DNA from: Sphingorhabdus lacus
Lineage (GTDB): Bacteria > Pseudomonadota > Alphaproteobacteria > Sphingomonadales > Sphingomonadaceae
Assembly (NCBI RefSeq): GCF_009768975.1
Contig: NZ_CP035733.1
Span: forward strand, 1,488,001-1,552,000
Direction of reading: 5' to 3'
DNA length: 64,000 nucleotides
Below, in pieces: positions 8,642-17,643 of this stretch. Made by a program: the position numbers and the translations under genes. The notes under the pieces were generated by a model that ran no database searches, was not told the DNA's origin, and was given only the letters and a program-made list of their open reading frames with translations. Position 1 is the stretch's first letter; each line of letters starts with the position of its first letter.

Positions 8642-10087
8642 ATGACGAACCGGCCCGTCGACCGGCGTTCACTGATAAGGTTCGGCGCTGCCGCAGCTGG
8701 CGCGGTTGCGCTGGCGAGCTGCGCAAAGGAAAATCCGGGGCGCGAGACACGCGATGGCGGCGGCGAAGGCGGCCCTTATGATGTCGCCGTCATCGGCGCG
8801 GGTTATGCCGGCATCACGGCCGCGCGCGACCTTGCCGCCAAGGGCTGGCGCGTGGTCGTGCTGGAAGCGCGGCCGCGCATCGGCGGACGCACTTTCACCA
8901 GTGAGTTTCTCGGCCGCCCAGTGGAATTGGGAGGATCGTCCGTCCACTGGGTACAGCCGCATGTCTTCACGGAAATGCAGCGCTACGGCTTCGACTTCGA
9001 AGAAGTGCCTCTCTACGATCTCGACGCATCCTATATCATGACGTCGGATGGAGCCGTCCACAATGTGCCGCCCGCGAAGTTCGACACCCTTTACAACGAC
9101 GCGTTCAACAGATTCTGCGCCAACTCGCGCACATTGTTTCCACAACCATACAAGCCCTTCGCCAACCCCGAAGTTCTGAAGATCGATGACATCTCGGCAG
9201 CTCAGCACCTTGCGTCGCTCGGCCTCGATCCGCTGGGGAAAGCGGCATTGAGCGCAGAACTCGTACTCTATGCCGGTGGCCCGACATCAACATTCAGCTA
9301 TGCAAGTTTCGTCAAACTTTTCGCTCTCGCGGCGTGGGATCCTTTCACCTTCACTGACTCGGAGAAGCACTGGCATATCGCCAATGGCGGAACCGCTGCA
9401 TTGGCCAAGGCAATCCTTGACGACAGCAAGGCCGATGTGCGGCTCGGCACTGTGGTCAAAGAAGTAGAACAGAGAGATAAGGGCGTCACCCTCAGGACTG
9501 CCGACGGACAAACAGTCGAGGCAAGAGCTGCTGTCTTCACTCTACCTACCTCTGTCTATCCAGACATCAACTTCAAGCCAGGACTGTCGTCCGCCAAACG
9601 TGAATTTATCGCCCATGGCGATAGCGCCGACGGCGCCACGATGTACATGAAAGTAAAAAACAACCTCGGTAACACGTTTGCCTTTTGCGATGATCCCAAC
9701 CCGTTGAACGCAATCCAGACCGAGGAATTCGGTGACGACGGCACGATCCTGAAGGCGACGCTCGGTCGGCAATCGCTGATCGACATGAACGATCTAGATG
9801 CTGTCGGTGCGGAACTGCGAAAGATCCATCCCAATGCGGAAATCACCGACATCGCACCCTATAATTGGGTCAAGGATCCGTTCTCGAAACAAGCATGGCC
9901 GGCCTACAAGGTCGGATGGTTCAAAAAATACAAGGACATGGCAAAAGCCGAAGGCCGCCTGTTCTTCGCCGGCTCCGCTACTGCCGACGGCTGGCACGAA
10001 TACATTGACGGCGCGGTGGAAAGCGGAATTCGCGCCTGTCGGGAAGTCACTGAAAAGCTTGCGCGTGAGGAGGCGGCAAATGGATAA
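8642..10087 (+). CDS. Tat-exported lipoprotein flavin amine oxidase/dehydrogenase, NicA2/Pnao-like
   Basis: A 481-residue flavin monoamine oxidase closely resembling nicotine oxidoreductase NicA2 and pseudooxynicotine oxidase. Shared stretches include VVLEARPRIGGRTFTSEF, SVHWVQPHVFTEMQRYG and WHEYIDGAVESG. The N-terminus has a twin-arginine motif (DRRSLIRF) and a lipobox LASC with Cys27, so the enzyme should be folded, exported and lipid-anchored in the periplasm. The FAD motif is VAVIGAGYAGITAARDL. The substrate-cage positions are Trp419 and Tyr454; NicA2 has Trp and Asn there, mitochondrial MAO Tyr and Tyr. The ATG at 8642 is preferred over 8594 because it puts RR at residues 8-9. The stop overlaps a cytochrome c gene, the likely electron acceptor. 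Confidence 0.88.
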   Translation: MTNRPVDRRSLIRFGAAAAGAVALASCAKENPGRETRDGGGEGGPYDVAVIGAGYAGITAARDLAAKGWRVVVLEARPRIGGRTFTSEFLGRPVELGGSSVHWVQPHVFTEMQRYGFDFEEVPLYDLDASYIMTSDGAVHNVPPAKFDTLYNDAFNRFCANSRTLFPQPYKPFANPEVLKIDDISAAQHLASLGLDPLGKAALSAELVLYAGGPTSTFSYASFVKLFALAAWDPFTFTDSEKHWHIANGGTAALAKAILDDSKADVRLGTVVKEVEQRDKGVTLRTADGQTVEARAAVFTLPTSVYPDINFKPGLSSAKREFIAHGDSADGATMYMKVKNNLGNTFAFCDDPNPLNAIQTEEFGDDGTILKATLGRQSLIDMNDLDAVGAELRKIHPNAEITDIAPYNWVKDPFSKQAWPAYKVGWFKKYKDMAKAEGRLFFAGSATADGWHEYIDGAVESGIRACREVTEKLAREEAANG

Positions 10088-10577
10088 AGCTCATATTGGC
10101 AAATTTAGGCTGGCGCTCTTGTCGGCACTGTGCCTGGCCGGAACGGCTGCTTGTTCCGAGCCTGCGGAGGATAGTAAAGACAGCAACCCCGGAGCCAGCG
10201 TTGAGGCGACCTCGTCGACCCCCGCTGCTGGATCAAGCGACTATGCGACGCTGGCCGCCGATGCGGGACAAGTCGAAGCGGGCAAGAAACTGTTCAGCAA
10301 CTGCGCGGTGTGTCATTCGGTCGATCCCGGCAACCCTTCGCCAGCAGGTCCGAAGCTCATAGCGGTGGTCGGTCGCAAGATCGGCGGAGCAGAAGATTTC
10401 CGCTATTCGCAGGCGCTGAAAAATGCCGATGGCTCATGGACTCCAGAGAAGCTCGACGTGTTTCTGAAGGATCCGATGGCGGCTTATCCGGGCACCTCGA
10501 TGGCCTTTGGGGGGCTTGCGAAGGAGGCAGATCGCAAGGCGATCATCGCATATCTTGCAAGTATTCAACCGAAATGA
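10080..10577 (+). CDS. Lipoprotein c-type cytochrome, probable electron acceptor of the amine oxidase
   Basis: A 165-residue protein with an N-terminal signal ending in a lipobox-like AGTAAC (Cys25), then a Ser/Pro/Asp-rich linker of about 35 residues and a class I (cytochrome c2-like) domain. The heme site is CAVCH at residues 75-79 and the likely axial Met is Met141 in PGTSM. The start is set by TGAGGAGG six to seven bases before the ATG at 10080, which lies inside the end of the amine oxidase gene (8-base overlap). The nicA2-cycN pair of nicotine degraders has the same arrangement, where CycN rather than oxygen re-oxidises the flavin. By analogy this protein takes electrons from the upstream flavoenzyme at the membrane surface. 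Confidence 0.88.
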   Translation: MDKAHIGKFRLALLSALCLAGTAACSEPAEDSKDSNPGASVEATSSTPAAGSSDYATLAADAGQVEAGKKLFSNCAVCHSVDPGNPSPAGPKLIAVVGRKIGGAEDFRYSQALKNADGSWTPEKLDVFLKDPMAAYPGTSMAFGGLAKEADRKAIIAYLASIQPK

Positions 10578-10697
10578 CCCCCACCGGCGCAATGAAGCTG
10601 TCGGCCCCATTCGTCGAGCGATTGGACGATTCCCGCTTATGATCCTCAACAAAATCTTAGCCGATTTTAGCACCAAATTTGTGATGAAAGTTTCAAA

Positions 10698-11081
10698 ATG
10701 AAAAGCCTATCTGAAATTGTCAGTTCCTTCATGGGGACGTTCAACACCGGTGATTTTGGGGCGATGCTGGAATTCTTTTCGGAGGGCAGCGTCTACATCG
10801 ATCCATACGGCGTCGAACATAACGGGGTTTCCGCCATTGGGGATGCGCTCGCGCCCAGCTTTGAGGTATCCGATAGCAAGTCCCATTATCAGATTACATC
10901 GACCATTATCGATGAAGGCCAATCCATGGCGCTTGTTACTTGGACTTTGGTCATAACTGCCCCGGACGGAACAAAATCCGCGATCGACGGCCTGGATATA
11001 CTTCACGTCCAAGATGGCAAGATTGTGTTGAAGAATGCCTTCTGCAAGGCGAACGAACTCACCATTCGGAAGGTCGCTTGA
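10698..11081 (+). CDS. NTF2/SnoaL-like protein, function unknown
   Basis: A 127-residue protein with the length and pattern of the NTF2-like/SnoaL-like superfamily: an N-terminal helix (SEIVSSFMGTFNTGDFGAML), a strand carrying the usual aromatic/Asp pattern (SVYIDPYG), and a C-terminal beta-sheet ending GKIVLKNAF. Members are small cone-shaped proteins acting as isomerases, hydrolases, dehydratases or ligand binders, so no reaction can be given. It lies 120 bases after the cytochrome c gene and 148 before the second trimethylamine-dehydrogenase paralog, and may act on a pathway intermediate. Confidence 0.7.
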   Translation: MKSLSEIVSSFMGTFNTGDFGAMLEFFSEGSVYIDPYGVEHNGVSAIGDALAPSFEVSDSKSHYQITSTIIDEGQSMALVTWTLVITAPDGTKSAIDGLDILHVQDGKIVLKNAFCKANELTIRKVA

Positions 11082-11229
11082 CGCCGCCTAATTCTCGACG
11101 GGAAATCGCCCGGGAACCTTGCTGTATTTGAAATCGCCGATCCCTTTCAAGGGCAGGATTGCATTTGAGGAACTCCGAAAACCAGCATCCAGGCGGTCAT
11201 TGATTGTTAATTTGCCGATGGAGCGACTT

Positions 11230-13245
11230 ATGCGAGATCCACGCTACGACATCCTCTTTGAACCCGTACAAATCGGACCGGTCAAGACCAAGAACCGATT
11301 TTACGTTGTCCCGCACGCGATCAGCATGGGGATGTCGTCAATGGATGAGATGGTCGCCTACCGAAAAACGCGCGCCGAAGGCGGCTGGGGGGTGGTCTGC
11401 ATTGAAGAAACGATGATCCACGAAACGTCGGATCACGCCCCCCTGCCCGATCCGTGCCTGTACAATGACAAGCATATCGAGCCAATCTCGCGCATTGTCG
11501 CGGCCGTGAAGGAACATGGGGCGTTGGCTGGGGTCGAGTTGGCTCACGCCGGCGCGTCGGGACCGGCAGCCTACTATCGCGAGCATCCGCTGTCTCCAAC
11601 AGCCAAGTTTCCTCACTATTTTTACAATCCGATTTCCGCCAGAACAATCGACAAGCAGGACATCGCCGATTTCCGGCGCTGGTATCGCGATGCGGCAGTC
11701 CGTGCGAAGACAGCGGGATTCGACATCATTTATGTCTATTGCGCGCACAATCTGTCGCTGTTGCAGGACTTTCTCGATACCAAGACAAACAAGCGAACCG
11801 ACGAATATGGCGGCGTGTTCGAAAACCGCGTGCGCTTGCTCCGGGAAACGCTATGCGACGTAAAGGACGCGGTCGGAGATAGCTGTGCGGTCGCCGTTCG
11901 TTTCGCCGTGGAGGATCGACGCAGAGTATCGAACATCACCGCGCAGGAAGACGGACGCCGGGTTGTGGAAGCCTTGGCCGATGTTCCTGATCTTTGGGAC
12001 GTCAACGTAAGCGATTGGCCGTGGGATAGCGGCAGTAGCCGCTTCTTCGAAGAAGGCCAGCAGGAACCGTTTATAGACTTCGTGAAGAAGGTGACGAACA
12101 AGCCGGTGGTCGGCGTTGGGCGCTTCACGTCCCCCGACGCCATGGTAAGCCAGATCAAGCGCGGCATTCTGGATCTGATCGGCGCCGCCCGCCCCTCCAT
12201 TGCCGATCCATTCCTGCCGAACAAGATTAATGAGGGACGCCACGACGATATTCGCGAATGCATCGGGTGCAACGCTTGCACCGCGGAAGTCATGACGTCC
12301 GTGCGGATCCGCTGCACGCAAAATCCCTCTGCCGGTGAAGAGCATCTGATGGGCTGGCATCCCGAAAATGTGCCACCGGCGGACGACCCCGACAAGAATA
12401 TTCTTGTTGTGGGTGGAGGGCCTGCCGGACTGGAAGCTGCTCACACACTCGCCAAGCGCGGTTATCAGGTTTCGATTGCCGACGCAGGATCCGAATGGGG
12501 CGGTCGCCTTGTGCGCGAGCGCAAGATGCCGCGCCTAAGCACTTGGGGGCGCGTGGTCGACTATCGCGTCGGTCAGCTCCAGACGATGGTGAATGTGAAC
12601 ATGTACCTCGACAGCATGTTGACCGCTGAGGACGTCGCCGGTTTCGAGGCTGACCACGTCATTGTGGCGTCAGGTGCAACATGGCGTGGGGACGGAGTCG
12701 GCCGCAATCATGATGAGCCGATACCAGGACATGAGCTGCCCCATGTTTTCAATCCCGAAAACATACTGGACGGCAAGCTGCCAAGCGGCGACGTCATCGT
12801 GTATGACGAAGATTATTTTTACATGGCCACGGTGGTCGCGGAACGTCTCGCTCGTGCCGGCTGCAAGGTTACATATGTTACGACCGCAAGCGATCCCGCG
12901 CCTTGGACGTTAAACACGTTGGAAATGGTCCACGTCATCAATTCCATGAACGAAATCGGCATCGAAATTGTCGTCGGCACTTCGATCGTCAGCATTTCAG
13001 AGGGCAAAGTCGTAACCAGCCGCCTGCTCACCGGCGCCGAACAAGTCCGACCTGCTGATGCGGTGGTATTGGTTACCGGTCAGGTTTCCGACGACAATCT
13101 CTATCATGAACTTGTCAAAAAACGCGAAGCCGGAGAAATAGCCTCCTTGGAGCGCGTCGGCGATTGCCTTGGCCCGGGACAGATCGCCCAAGCCACCAGA
13201 GATGGCCGAAAGGCCGGCATGCAATTTGGGGGGCTAGCGCGGTGA
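11230..13245 (+). CDS. Trimethylamine-dehydrogenase-family protein, copy 2, without the covalent-FMN cysteine
   Basis: A 671-residue paralog of the protein encoded at 601-2685, with the same FMN barrel, 4Fe-4S and Rossmann domain order. The cluster ligands are C-x2-C-x2-C-x11-C (CIGCNACTAEVMTSVRIRC). The residue that should carry 6-S-cysteinyl FMN is Ala30 (FYVVPHA), so FMN must bind non-covalently. Position 60 is Glu, again unlike the Tyr of trimethylamine dehydrogenase. The catalytic Tyr/His are kept in VYCAH. The start at ATG 11230 is supported by GGAG six bases upstream; the ATG at 11218 is weaker. It reads away from copy 1, 8.5 kb distant, so the two flank the amine genes and may act on different substrates or successive steps. 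Confidence 0.88.
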   Translation: MRDPRYDILFEPVQIGPVKTKNRFYVVPHAISMGMSSMDEMVAYRKTRAEGGWGVVCIEETMIHETSDHAPLPDPCLYNDKHIEPISRIVAAVKEHGALAGVELAHAGASGPAAYYREHPLSPTAKFPHYFYNPISARTIDKQDIADFRRWYRDAAVRAKTAGFDIIYVYCAHNLSLLQDFLDTKTNKRTDEYGGVFENRVRLLRETLCDVKDAVGDSCAVAVRFAVEDRRRVSNITAQEDGRRVVEALADVPDLWDVNVSDWPWDSGSSRFFEEGQQEPFIDFVKKVTNKPVVGVGRFTSPDAMVSQIKRGILDLIGAARPSIADPFLPNKINEGRHDDIRECIGCNACTAEVMTSVRIRCTQNPSAGEEHLMGWHPENVPPADDPDKNILVVGGGPAGLEAAHTLAKRGYQVSIADAGSEWGGRLVRERKMPRLSTWGRVVDYRVGQLQTMVNVNMYLDSMLTAEDVAGFEADHVIVASGATWRGDGVGRNHDEPIPGHELPHVFNPENILDGKLPSGDVIVYDEDYFYMATVVAERLARAGCKVTYVTTASDPAPWTLNTLEMVHVINSMNEIGIEIVVGTSIVSISEGKVVTSRLLTGAEQVRPADAVVLVTGQVSDDNLYHELVKKREAGEIASLERVGDCLGPGQIAQATRDGRKAGMQFGGLAR

Positions 13246-13635
13246 GAAAATGGACTGACACCCGTTCACTATGTTCTGTGACATAGGGCAAGTCGCTTGT
13301 TAGTTTCGCCCGTGAGCCAACTCAAAAATGTAGTTGCATGCTTATGAATAATTTTTGGCTGTCCAACACATTGATTTCGTAAATTTTCCGAACTTGCGCT
13401 GCCGATCTGGCTTCAAAGGTTTCATGAGACGAAATCCTGCAACATCGCTTCCATCATCCAGGCCCAATCCTAAAACGGATTTTTCCGGCTCAAAACGATC
13501 CAGAATTCCTGGTTCAGTTCAAGCTAGCGCCAGAGTGGCTTCGGGGAAGCGCCAATTTTGGAAGATGCTCGAAACTCGGAATCTTTGACCGAGCGGCAGA
13601 AATCGGCTAGTTTCGCCTTTGGATAATCTAAAGCG
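13246..13635. other. Intergenic region left of IS21, no gene recognised
   Basis: About 390 bases between the second trimethylamine-dehydrogenase paralog and the ORF stub broken by IS21. A short palindrome, CTATGT-tctgtg-ACATAG, lies about 25 bases after the stop. A 77-codon open frame at 13355-13588 shows no family resemblance and no ribosome-binding site. Confidence 0.4.
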
Positions 13636-13670
13636 ATGAAGCACGAACCGTCTTCTTACATTGGTATTGG
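13636..13670 (+). pseudogene. 5' stub of an ORF interrupted by IS21 (tentative)
   Basis: A short frame, ATG at 13636 encoding MKHEPSSYIGIG, runs straight into the left end of the IS21 element and stops inside its terminal repeat. It may be the beginning of the gene whose remainder is open on the far side (16171-16728). No strong ribosome-binding site precedes it, so this is tentative. Confidence 0.3.
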
Positions 13671-13700
13671 TGTTGATTACCGCTGAGAGTTGACCCGGGA
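13671..13700 (+). repeat. IS21 left terminal inverted repeat
   Basis: Thirty bases starting TGTTGATTACC, exactly complementary to 16141-16170. Confidence 0.93.
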
Positions 13701-13782
13701 GGGATATAAATTTCCGTCGAGAACTGACCCATGTTTGAACCACCTCTGGACGCAGGTTTGGAGGCAACATGGAGTGATCTAC

Positions 13783-15297
13783 ATGGCATTATTGAGTGTA
13801 ATCCGGCGCTGGCATTTTCGTGAAGGGATGGCGATCCGCGAGATTGAACGGCGTACAGGCTTGTCTCGGAACACGATCCGCAAGTATTTGCGTGAGCACA
13901 CGGTCGAGCCGAAGTTCAGGGTTCCTGACCGACCCAGCAAGCTGGACCCGTTTGCCGAGAAGCTGACCGGTTGGCTGCGGATAGACGCGACCAAGTCCCG
14001 CAAGCAGAAGCGGTCTGCCAAGCAGATGCATGCGGACCTGGTGTCCCTTGGCTTTGACGGTGGTTATGGCCGTGTCGCAGCGTTCGTGCGGGCATGGAAG
14101 ACGGACAGGCAACGGGACGCCCAGGCCAGCGGACGCGGTACATTCGTGCCGCTGGTGTTTGCGCCAGGAGAGGCGTTCCAGTTCGACTGGAGCGAGGACT
14201 GGGCGATCATTGCGGGCAAGCAGACCAAGCTGCAGGTTGCGCATACCAAGTTGTCACACAGCCGGGCCTTCACCGTTCGGGCATACATGCTCCAGACCCA
14301 CGAGATGCTGTTCGATGCGCTGACCCAAGCCTTCCGTGTACTGGGTGGTGTGCCCCAGCGCGGGATCTTCGATAACATGAAGACCGCAGTTGATCGGATC
14401 GGTTCGGGCAAAGCGCGGCAGATAAATGCGCGCTTCGCGGCGATGGCTAGTCATTACCTGTTCGAGCCGGAGTTTTGTAACCCTGCATCGGGTTGGGAGA
14501 AGGGGCAGGTTGAGAAGAACGTGCAGGATGCGCGCCGCCGCTTGTGGCAGCCGATGCCCAGCTTCCCCGATCTCGAGACGCTCAATGCATGGCTTGAGGT
14601 GCAGTGCATAATGCAATGGAGCCATATCCAGCACGGCAGCTTGTTCGGCACTGTTGCCGATGCCCATGCCGAAGAGGTTACCAGTCTGATGCCGCTAGGC
14701 CGTCCCTTTGACGGCTTTGTCGAGCACACCAAGCGGGTATCTCCCACCTGCCTGGTGACGTTCGAACGCAACCGCTACTCTGTGCCGGCATCCTTTGCCA
14801 ACCGGCCTGTGTCCTTGCGGATTTACCCGGACCGGATCGTCATTGCCGCCGAGGGACGGGTCTTGTGCGAGCATGGCCGGATCATTGCGCGATCGCATCA
14901 TCTGCCGGGGCGGATCGTCTATGACTGGCGGCACTATCTGGCAGTAATCCAGCGCAAGCCCGGTGCACTACGCAACGGCGCGCCGTTCATCGAGATGCCC
15001 GATGCGTTCCGCCAGTTGCAAGGCCATCTTCTCAAGCGTGTCGGTGGTGACCGTGAGATGGTCGAGATATTATCGCTGGTCCTCCAACATGACGAACAGG
15101 CGGTGTTGTGCGCCGTCGAGCTCGCGCTGAAGGGAGGCGTGCCGACCAAGACTCACGTTCTCAACATCCTGCACCGGCTGACCGACGGCAAGGCGCCGCC
15201 GGTTGCACCGATCGACGCGCCGCAGGCCCTGCGTCTTACACAGGAGCCGCGTGCCGATGTCGGCCGCTACGATAACCTGCGGGAGCTGCGCGCATGA
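13783..15297 (+). CDS. istA: IS21-family transposase IstA
   Basis: A 504-residue DDE transposase. The N-terminal helix-turn-helix ([20 protein letters not shown]) binds the element ends. The catalytic core shows the family acidic residues in [20 protein letters not shown] and [14 protein letters not shown]. The C-terminus has the usual beta-barrel-like region ([23 protein letters not shown], here split by the reader). The ATG at 13783 starts [15 protein letters not shown], as in IstA proteins; the open frame extends further 5' without a family match. The stop overlaps istB by four bases (ATGA), the usual translational coupling in IS21. Confidence 0.95.
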   Translation: MALLSVIRRWHFREGMAIREIERRTGLSRNTIRKYLREHTVEPKFRVPDRPSKLDPFAEKLTGWLRIDATKSRKQKRSAKQMHADLVSLGFDGGYGRVAAFVRAWKTDRQRDAQASGRGTFVPLVFAPGEAFQFDWSEDWAIIAGKQTKLQVAHTKLSHSRAFTVRAYMLQTHEMLFDALTQAFRVLGGVPQRGIFDNMKTAVDRIGSGKARQINARFAAMASHYLFEPEFCNPASGWEKGQVEKNVQDARRRLWQPMPSFPDLETLNAWLEVQCIMQWSHIQHGSLFGTVADAHAEEVTSLMPLGRPFDGFVEHTKRVSPTCLVTFERNRYSVPASFANRPVSLRIYPDRIVIAAEGRVLCEHGRIIARSHHLPGRIVYDWRHYLAVIQRKPGALRNGAPFIEMPDAFRQLQGHLLKRVGGDREMVEILSLVLQHDEQAVLCAVELALKGGVPTKTHVLNILHRLTDGKAPPVAPIDAPQALRLTQEPRADVGRYDNLRELRA

Positions 15298-16085
15298 GCG
15301 GTCTTGGGCGTCATGATCCAGCAAGCGCTGCCGTCGAGGTCATGTTACGCGGCCTCAAGATGTATGGCATGGCTCAGGCAGTCGGGGAGCTGATCGAACA
15401 GGGAGCGCCCGCGTTCAAGGCCGCCGTGCCGATCCTCTCCCAGCTGCTCAAGGCAGAGATGTCCGAACGCGAGGTCCGGTCTATCGCTTACCAGATCAAG
15501 GCGGCCCGGTTCCCGGCTTACAAGGATCTGGCGGGGTTCGACTTTGCATCCAGCGAGGTAAATGAGGCATTGGTACGCCAACTCCATCGCGGCGAGTTTA
15601 TCGATGGCGCGCATAATGTCGTGGCCTTGGGCGGCCCCGGCACGGGTAAAACGCACATCGCAACAGCTCTGGGCGTCCAGGCGGTCGAGCATCACCGCAA
15701 AAAAGTGCGGTTCTTCTCCACGGTCGATCTGGTCAACGCGCTTGAGCAGGAAAAAGCCATGAACAAGGCAGGCCAGCTTGCCGAACGCCTGCTGCGTCTC
15801 GACCTCGTCATCCTCGACGAGTTGGGCTACTTACCGTTCAGCCCGTCCGGCGGGGCGCTGCTGTTCCACCTGCTGAGCAAACTCTACGAACGCACCAGCG
15901 TCGTCATCACTACTAACCTCAGCTTCTCCGAATGGGCCGACGTGTTCGGCGACGCAAAAATGACCACCGCCCTCCTGGACCGGCTCACGCACCATTGCCA
16001 CATCCTCGAGACCGGCAACGACAGCTTCCGGTTCCGTGCGAGCTCTGCCACCCCCAAAACACGAAAGGAAAAATTACCCGCTTGA
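15294..16085 (+). CDS. istB: IS21-family helper ATPase IstB
   Basis: A 263-residue AAA+ ATPase of the IstB/DnaC type. Walker A is [11 protein letters not shown] and Walker B is [10 protein letters not shown]; a further family segment is [13 protein letters not shown]. IstB oligomerises on target DNA and stimulates IstA-mediated insertion. Length is normal for the family and the reading frame is intact. It starts within the istA stop codon and ends 56 bases before the right terminal repeat. Confidence 0.95.
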   Translation: MSGLGRHDPASAAVEVMLRGLKMYGMAQAVGELIEQGAPAFKAAVPILSQLLKAEMSEREVRSIAYQIKAARFPAYKDLAGFDFASSEVNEALVRQLHRGEFIDGAHNVVALGGPGTGKTHIATALGVQAVEHHRKKVRFFSTVDLVNALEQEKAMNKAGQLAERLLRLDLVILDELGYLPFSPSGGALLFHLLSKLYERTSVVITTNLSFSEWADVFGDAKMTTALLDRLTHHCHILETGNDSFRFRASSATPKTRKEKLPA

Positions 16086-16140
16086 CCCAAGCCCCGCATC
16101 GCGGGACATAACAACTACCCGGGTCACTTCTCGATGAAAA

Positions 16141-16170
16141 TCCCGGGTCAACTCTCAGCGGTAATCAACA
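16141..16170 (-). repeat. IS21 right terminal inverted repeat
   Basis: Thirty bases ending GGTAATCAACA, the exact complement of the left end at 13671-13700. Confidence 0.93.
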
Positions 16171-16728
16171 CAGATACCTACTGACCATTTTATTCCTTCA
16201 GACAGCTTACAGTCTGAGGGTTGGCCGGACTTCACCGTCAAAGCGCTGGCCGATTGGAATTCTAGCATTACACCTGCCCCTAGCACCCCAGTCGATGATT
16301 GTTGTCTTGTTGCAGCGTTACCGAGCATATCGGGATTAGTAGGCAGGAAAAGTGATTGGCGACTTGTCGTCCATGAGACCGGCGGCATCTGGCAGGAGCC
16401 GATGCGTGCCCTTGTGTTGCGCCTGACCGTGAATGAGCTAGGTCGTTCAATTGCGCATAGCATTGCCCGGCACATGGCAGCCACGAATATCTCGGCGAGG
16501 TTTGCATCGTTTGATCAACTCAACGAGTATCGCAGTTTGCTGAACGACGTCGGGCTTGATTGCAATATGCATGTGCGCAGCCTTGCGGAAGCCTTTTACC
16601 CGATTGATCTTGCCGAGGAGGCATTCTCGATATTTGGCGTGACCGATTTCCCATTCGAAGTTTCCGAAGACGTCGATATTGGGAGCATGTTTCTGGCGAT
16701 CATGGCGCCAAATTGTTCGGAGCTTTGA
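16171..16728 (+). pseudogene. Unidentified ORF fragment truncated at its 5' end by IS21
   Basis: The frame is open for about 186 codons from the very edge of the IS21 right repeat to a TGA at 16726-16728. No start codon appears until the ATG at 16402, well inside the frame. Codons upstream of that ATG read like normal coding sequence (GWPDFTVKALADW, then DWRLVVHETGGIW), so the fragment is probably the 3' part of a gene cut by the insertion. The C-terminal part is acidic and aromatic (AEEAFSIFGVTDFPFEVSED). I do not recognise the family. The stub at 13636 may be its original start. Confidence 0.45.
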
Positions 16729-17336
16729 CCCCTGAGCATCAGACACTCTTGCACCACACATGTCGGATGTAATTCGGATGCTTAAGGGCATGCCGCGTGC
16801 CTTCGCTCGCATGCTTGGTGCAATATACTAGCTACACTGCATGCTTTCTTTAATGCGGTTTGATCAGCTGTTGCTTAGATAACTGCATCAGCCTGAATTC
16901 GCGATTACGACACCACCGATAGATTGACGATGGGTCGGCGAACAATATTGTCTGATCCATTGCGCAACCGCGGATATATGAAGGGCTCGGATATTAGCTT
17001 GCGTACCGAGCACTGTCGGATGAATGTCCGATGTGTGGCCCATGGCTAGCGCCACAACACCCCTACCACAGCAATAAACACCAAGCAAAAATGGTTCGTA
17101 AAATTATCGGCTAAACCACTGAAAGTGTTACAATTATATCTCGTCAAAACACGTCCTATACGCTCTGCCGCCCCACCAACAGGATTAACGATCGCAACTT
17201 ATGAGGCAAAATTCGCCCTAAAGACGAACTTATGCGGCGAATCTGCTCCCCATATGGGGCAAACCGCTTTTCGCCAACCTAGCGTTTTCGCGATTTACCC
17301 CACGCATTCAGAAGACTTTTGGGGCGAGCGACACCC
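16729..17336. other. Intergenic region, no gene recognised
   Basis: A 608-base stretch between the IS21-truncated ORF and the DUF1508 gene. The only longer open frame (16888-17088, minus) has no family resemblance and no good ribosome-binding site. It is A/T-richer than flanking genes and may be remnant DNA at the edge of the mobile region. Confidence 0.45.
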
Positions 17337-17513
17337 TTATTCGGCTTCGCGTATTTCGGCGCCGGGCCCGTTCTTCAATATAGACTCGATCGCCTTTTTG
17401 GCGCTCGCTTTGCTGGAATAGCCTTCGGTCCAGAAAATAGCTTCGCTGTTATATTTGAAATAGGCGACATGCTCGCCTTTCTTGTTCTTTTTGATTTCGA
17501 AATAATGTGCCAT
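17337..17513 (-). CDS. DUF1508 (YegP-like) small protein
   Basis: A 58-residue protein, MAHYFEIKKNKKGEHVAYFK at its start, followed by a strand and helix pattern including SSKASAKKAIESI. This is the single-repeat DUF1508/YegP fold, in which a small beta-sheet packs on one helix. GGAGGATTTC places a strong ribosome-binding site six bases before the ATG. Proteins of this family are small and cytoplasmic; their role is not established. Confidence 0.85.
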   Translation of the reverse strand: MAHYFEIKKNKKGEHVAYFKYNSEAIFWTEGYSSKASAKKAIESILKNGPGAEIREAE

Positions 17514-17643
17514 GAAATCCTCCTCTTACCGGGCCGGTGAGGCCAGTTGGTCACGAACCCGGGGCGAACTTAACATAACGTCTAAAGACCGTCGAATCCG
17601 GGCAAAGCCAACCTTAGCCAGCAACAATCCGTTGCCAAGTAAA

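Larger units (their letters stand above)
13671..16170 (+). mobile_element. IS21-family insertion sequence, apparently complete
   Basis: A 2500-base element bounded by perfect 30-base terminal inverted repeats (13671-13700 and 16141-16170), beginning TGTTGATTACCGCTGAGAG and ending with its complement in CA, as IS21 elements do. A second, imperfect subterminal repeat (TCGAGAACTGACCC at 13717-13730; complement, one mismatch, at 16121-16134) resembles the multiple terminal binding sites of the family. It carries intact istA and istB, so it may be mobile. The bases flanking the two ends (ATTGG left, CAGAT right) do not form a target duplication, so an adjacent deletion or recombination after insertion is possible. 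Confidence 0.93.

Noticed and set aside
8642-10577. Calling the amine oxidase a nicotine oxidoreductase
   Set aside because: The similarity to NicA2 is strong, but the substrate-cage Asn of NicA2 is Tyr454 here and no other nicotine-pathway gene (such as a hydroxypyridine step) is visible.
13355-13588. A 77-codon open frame left of IS21
   Set aside because: No ribosome-binding site, no recognisable family, and composition not gene-like.
13666-16175. A target-site duplication around IS21
   Set aside because: ATTGG on the left and CAGAT on the right do not match, so none is claimed.
16888-17088. A 66-codon open frame in the intergenic region after IS21
   Set aside because: No family match or ribosome-binding site; possibly chance.
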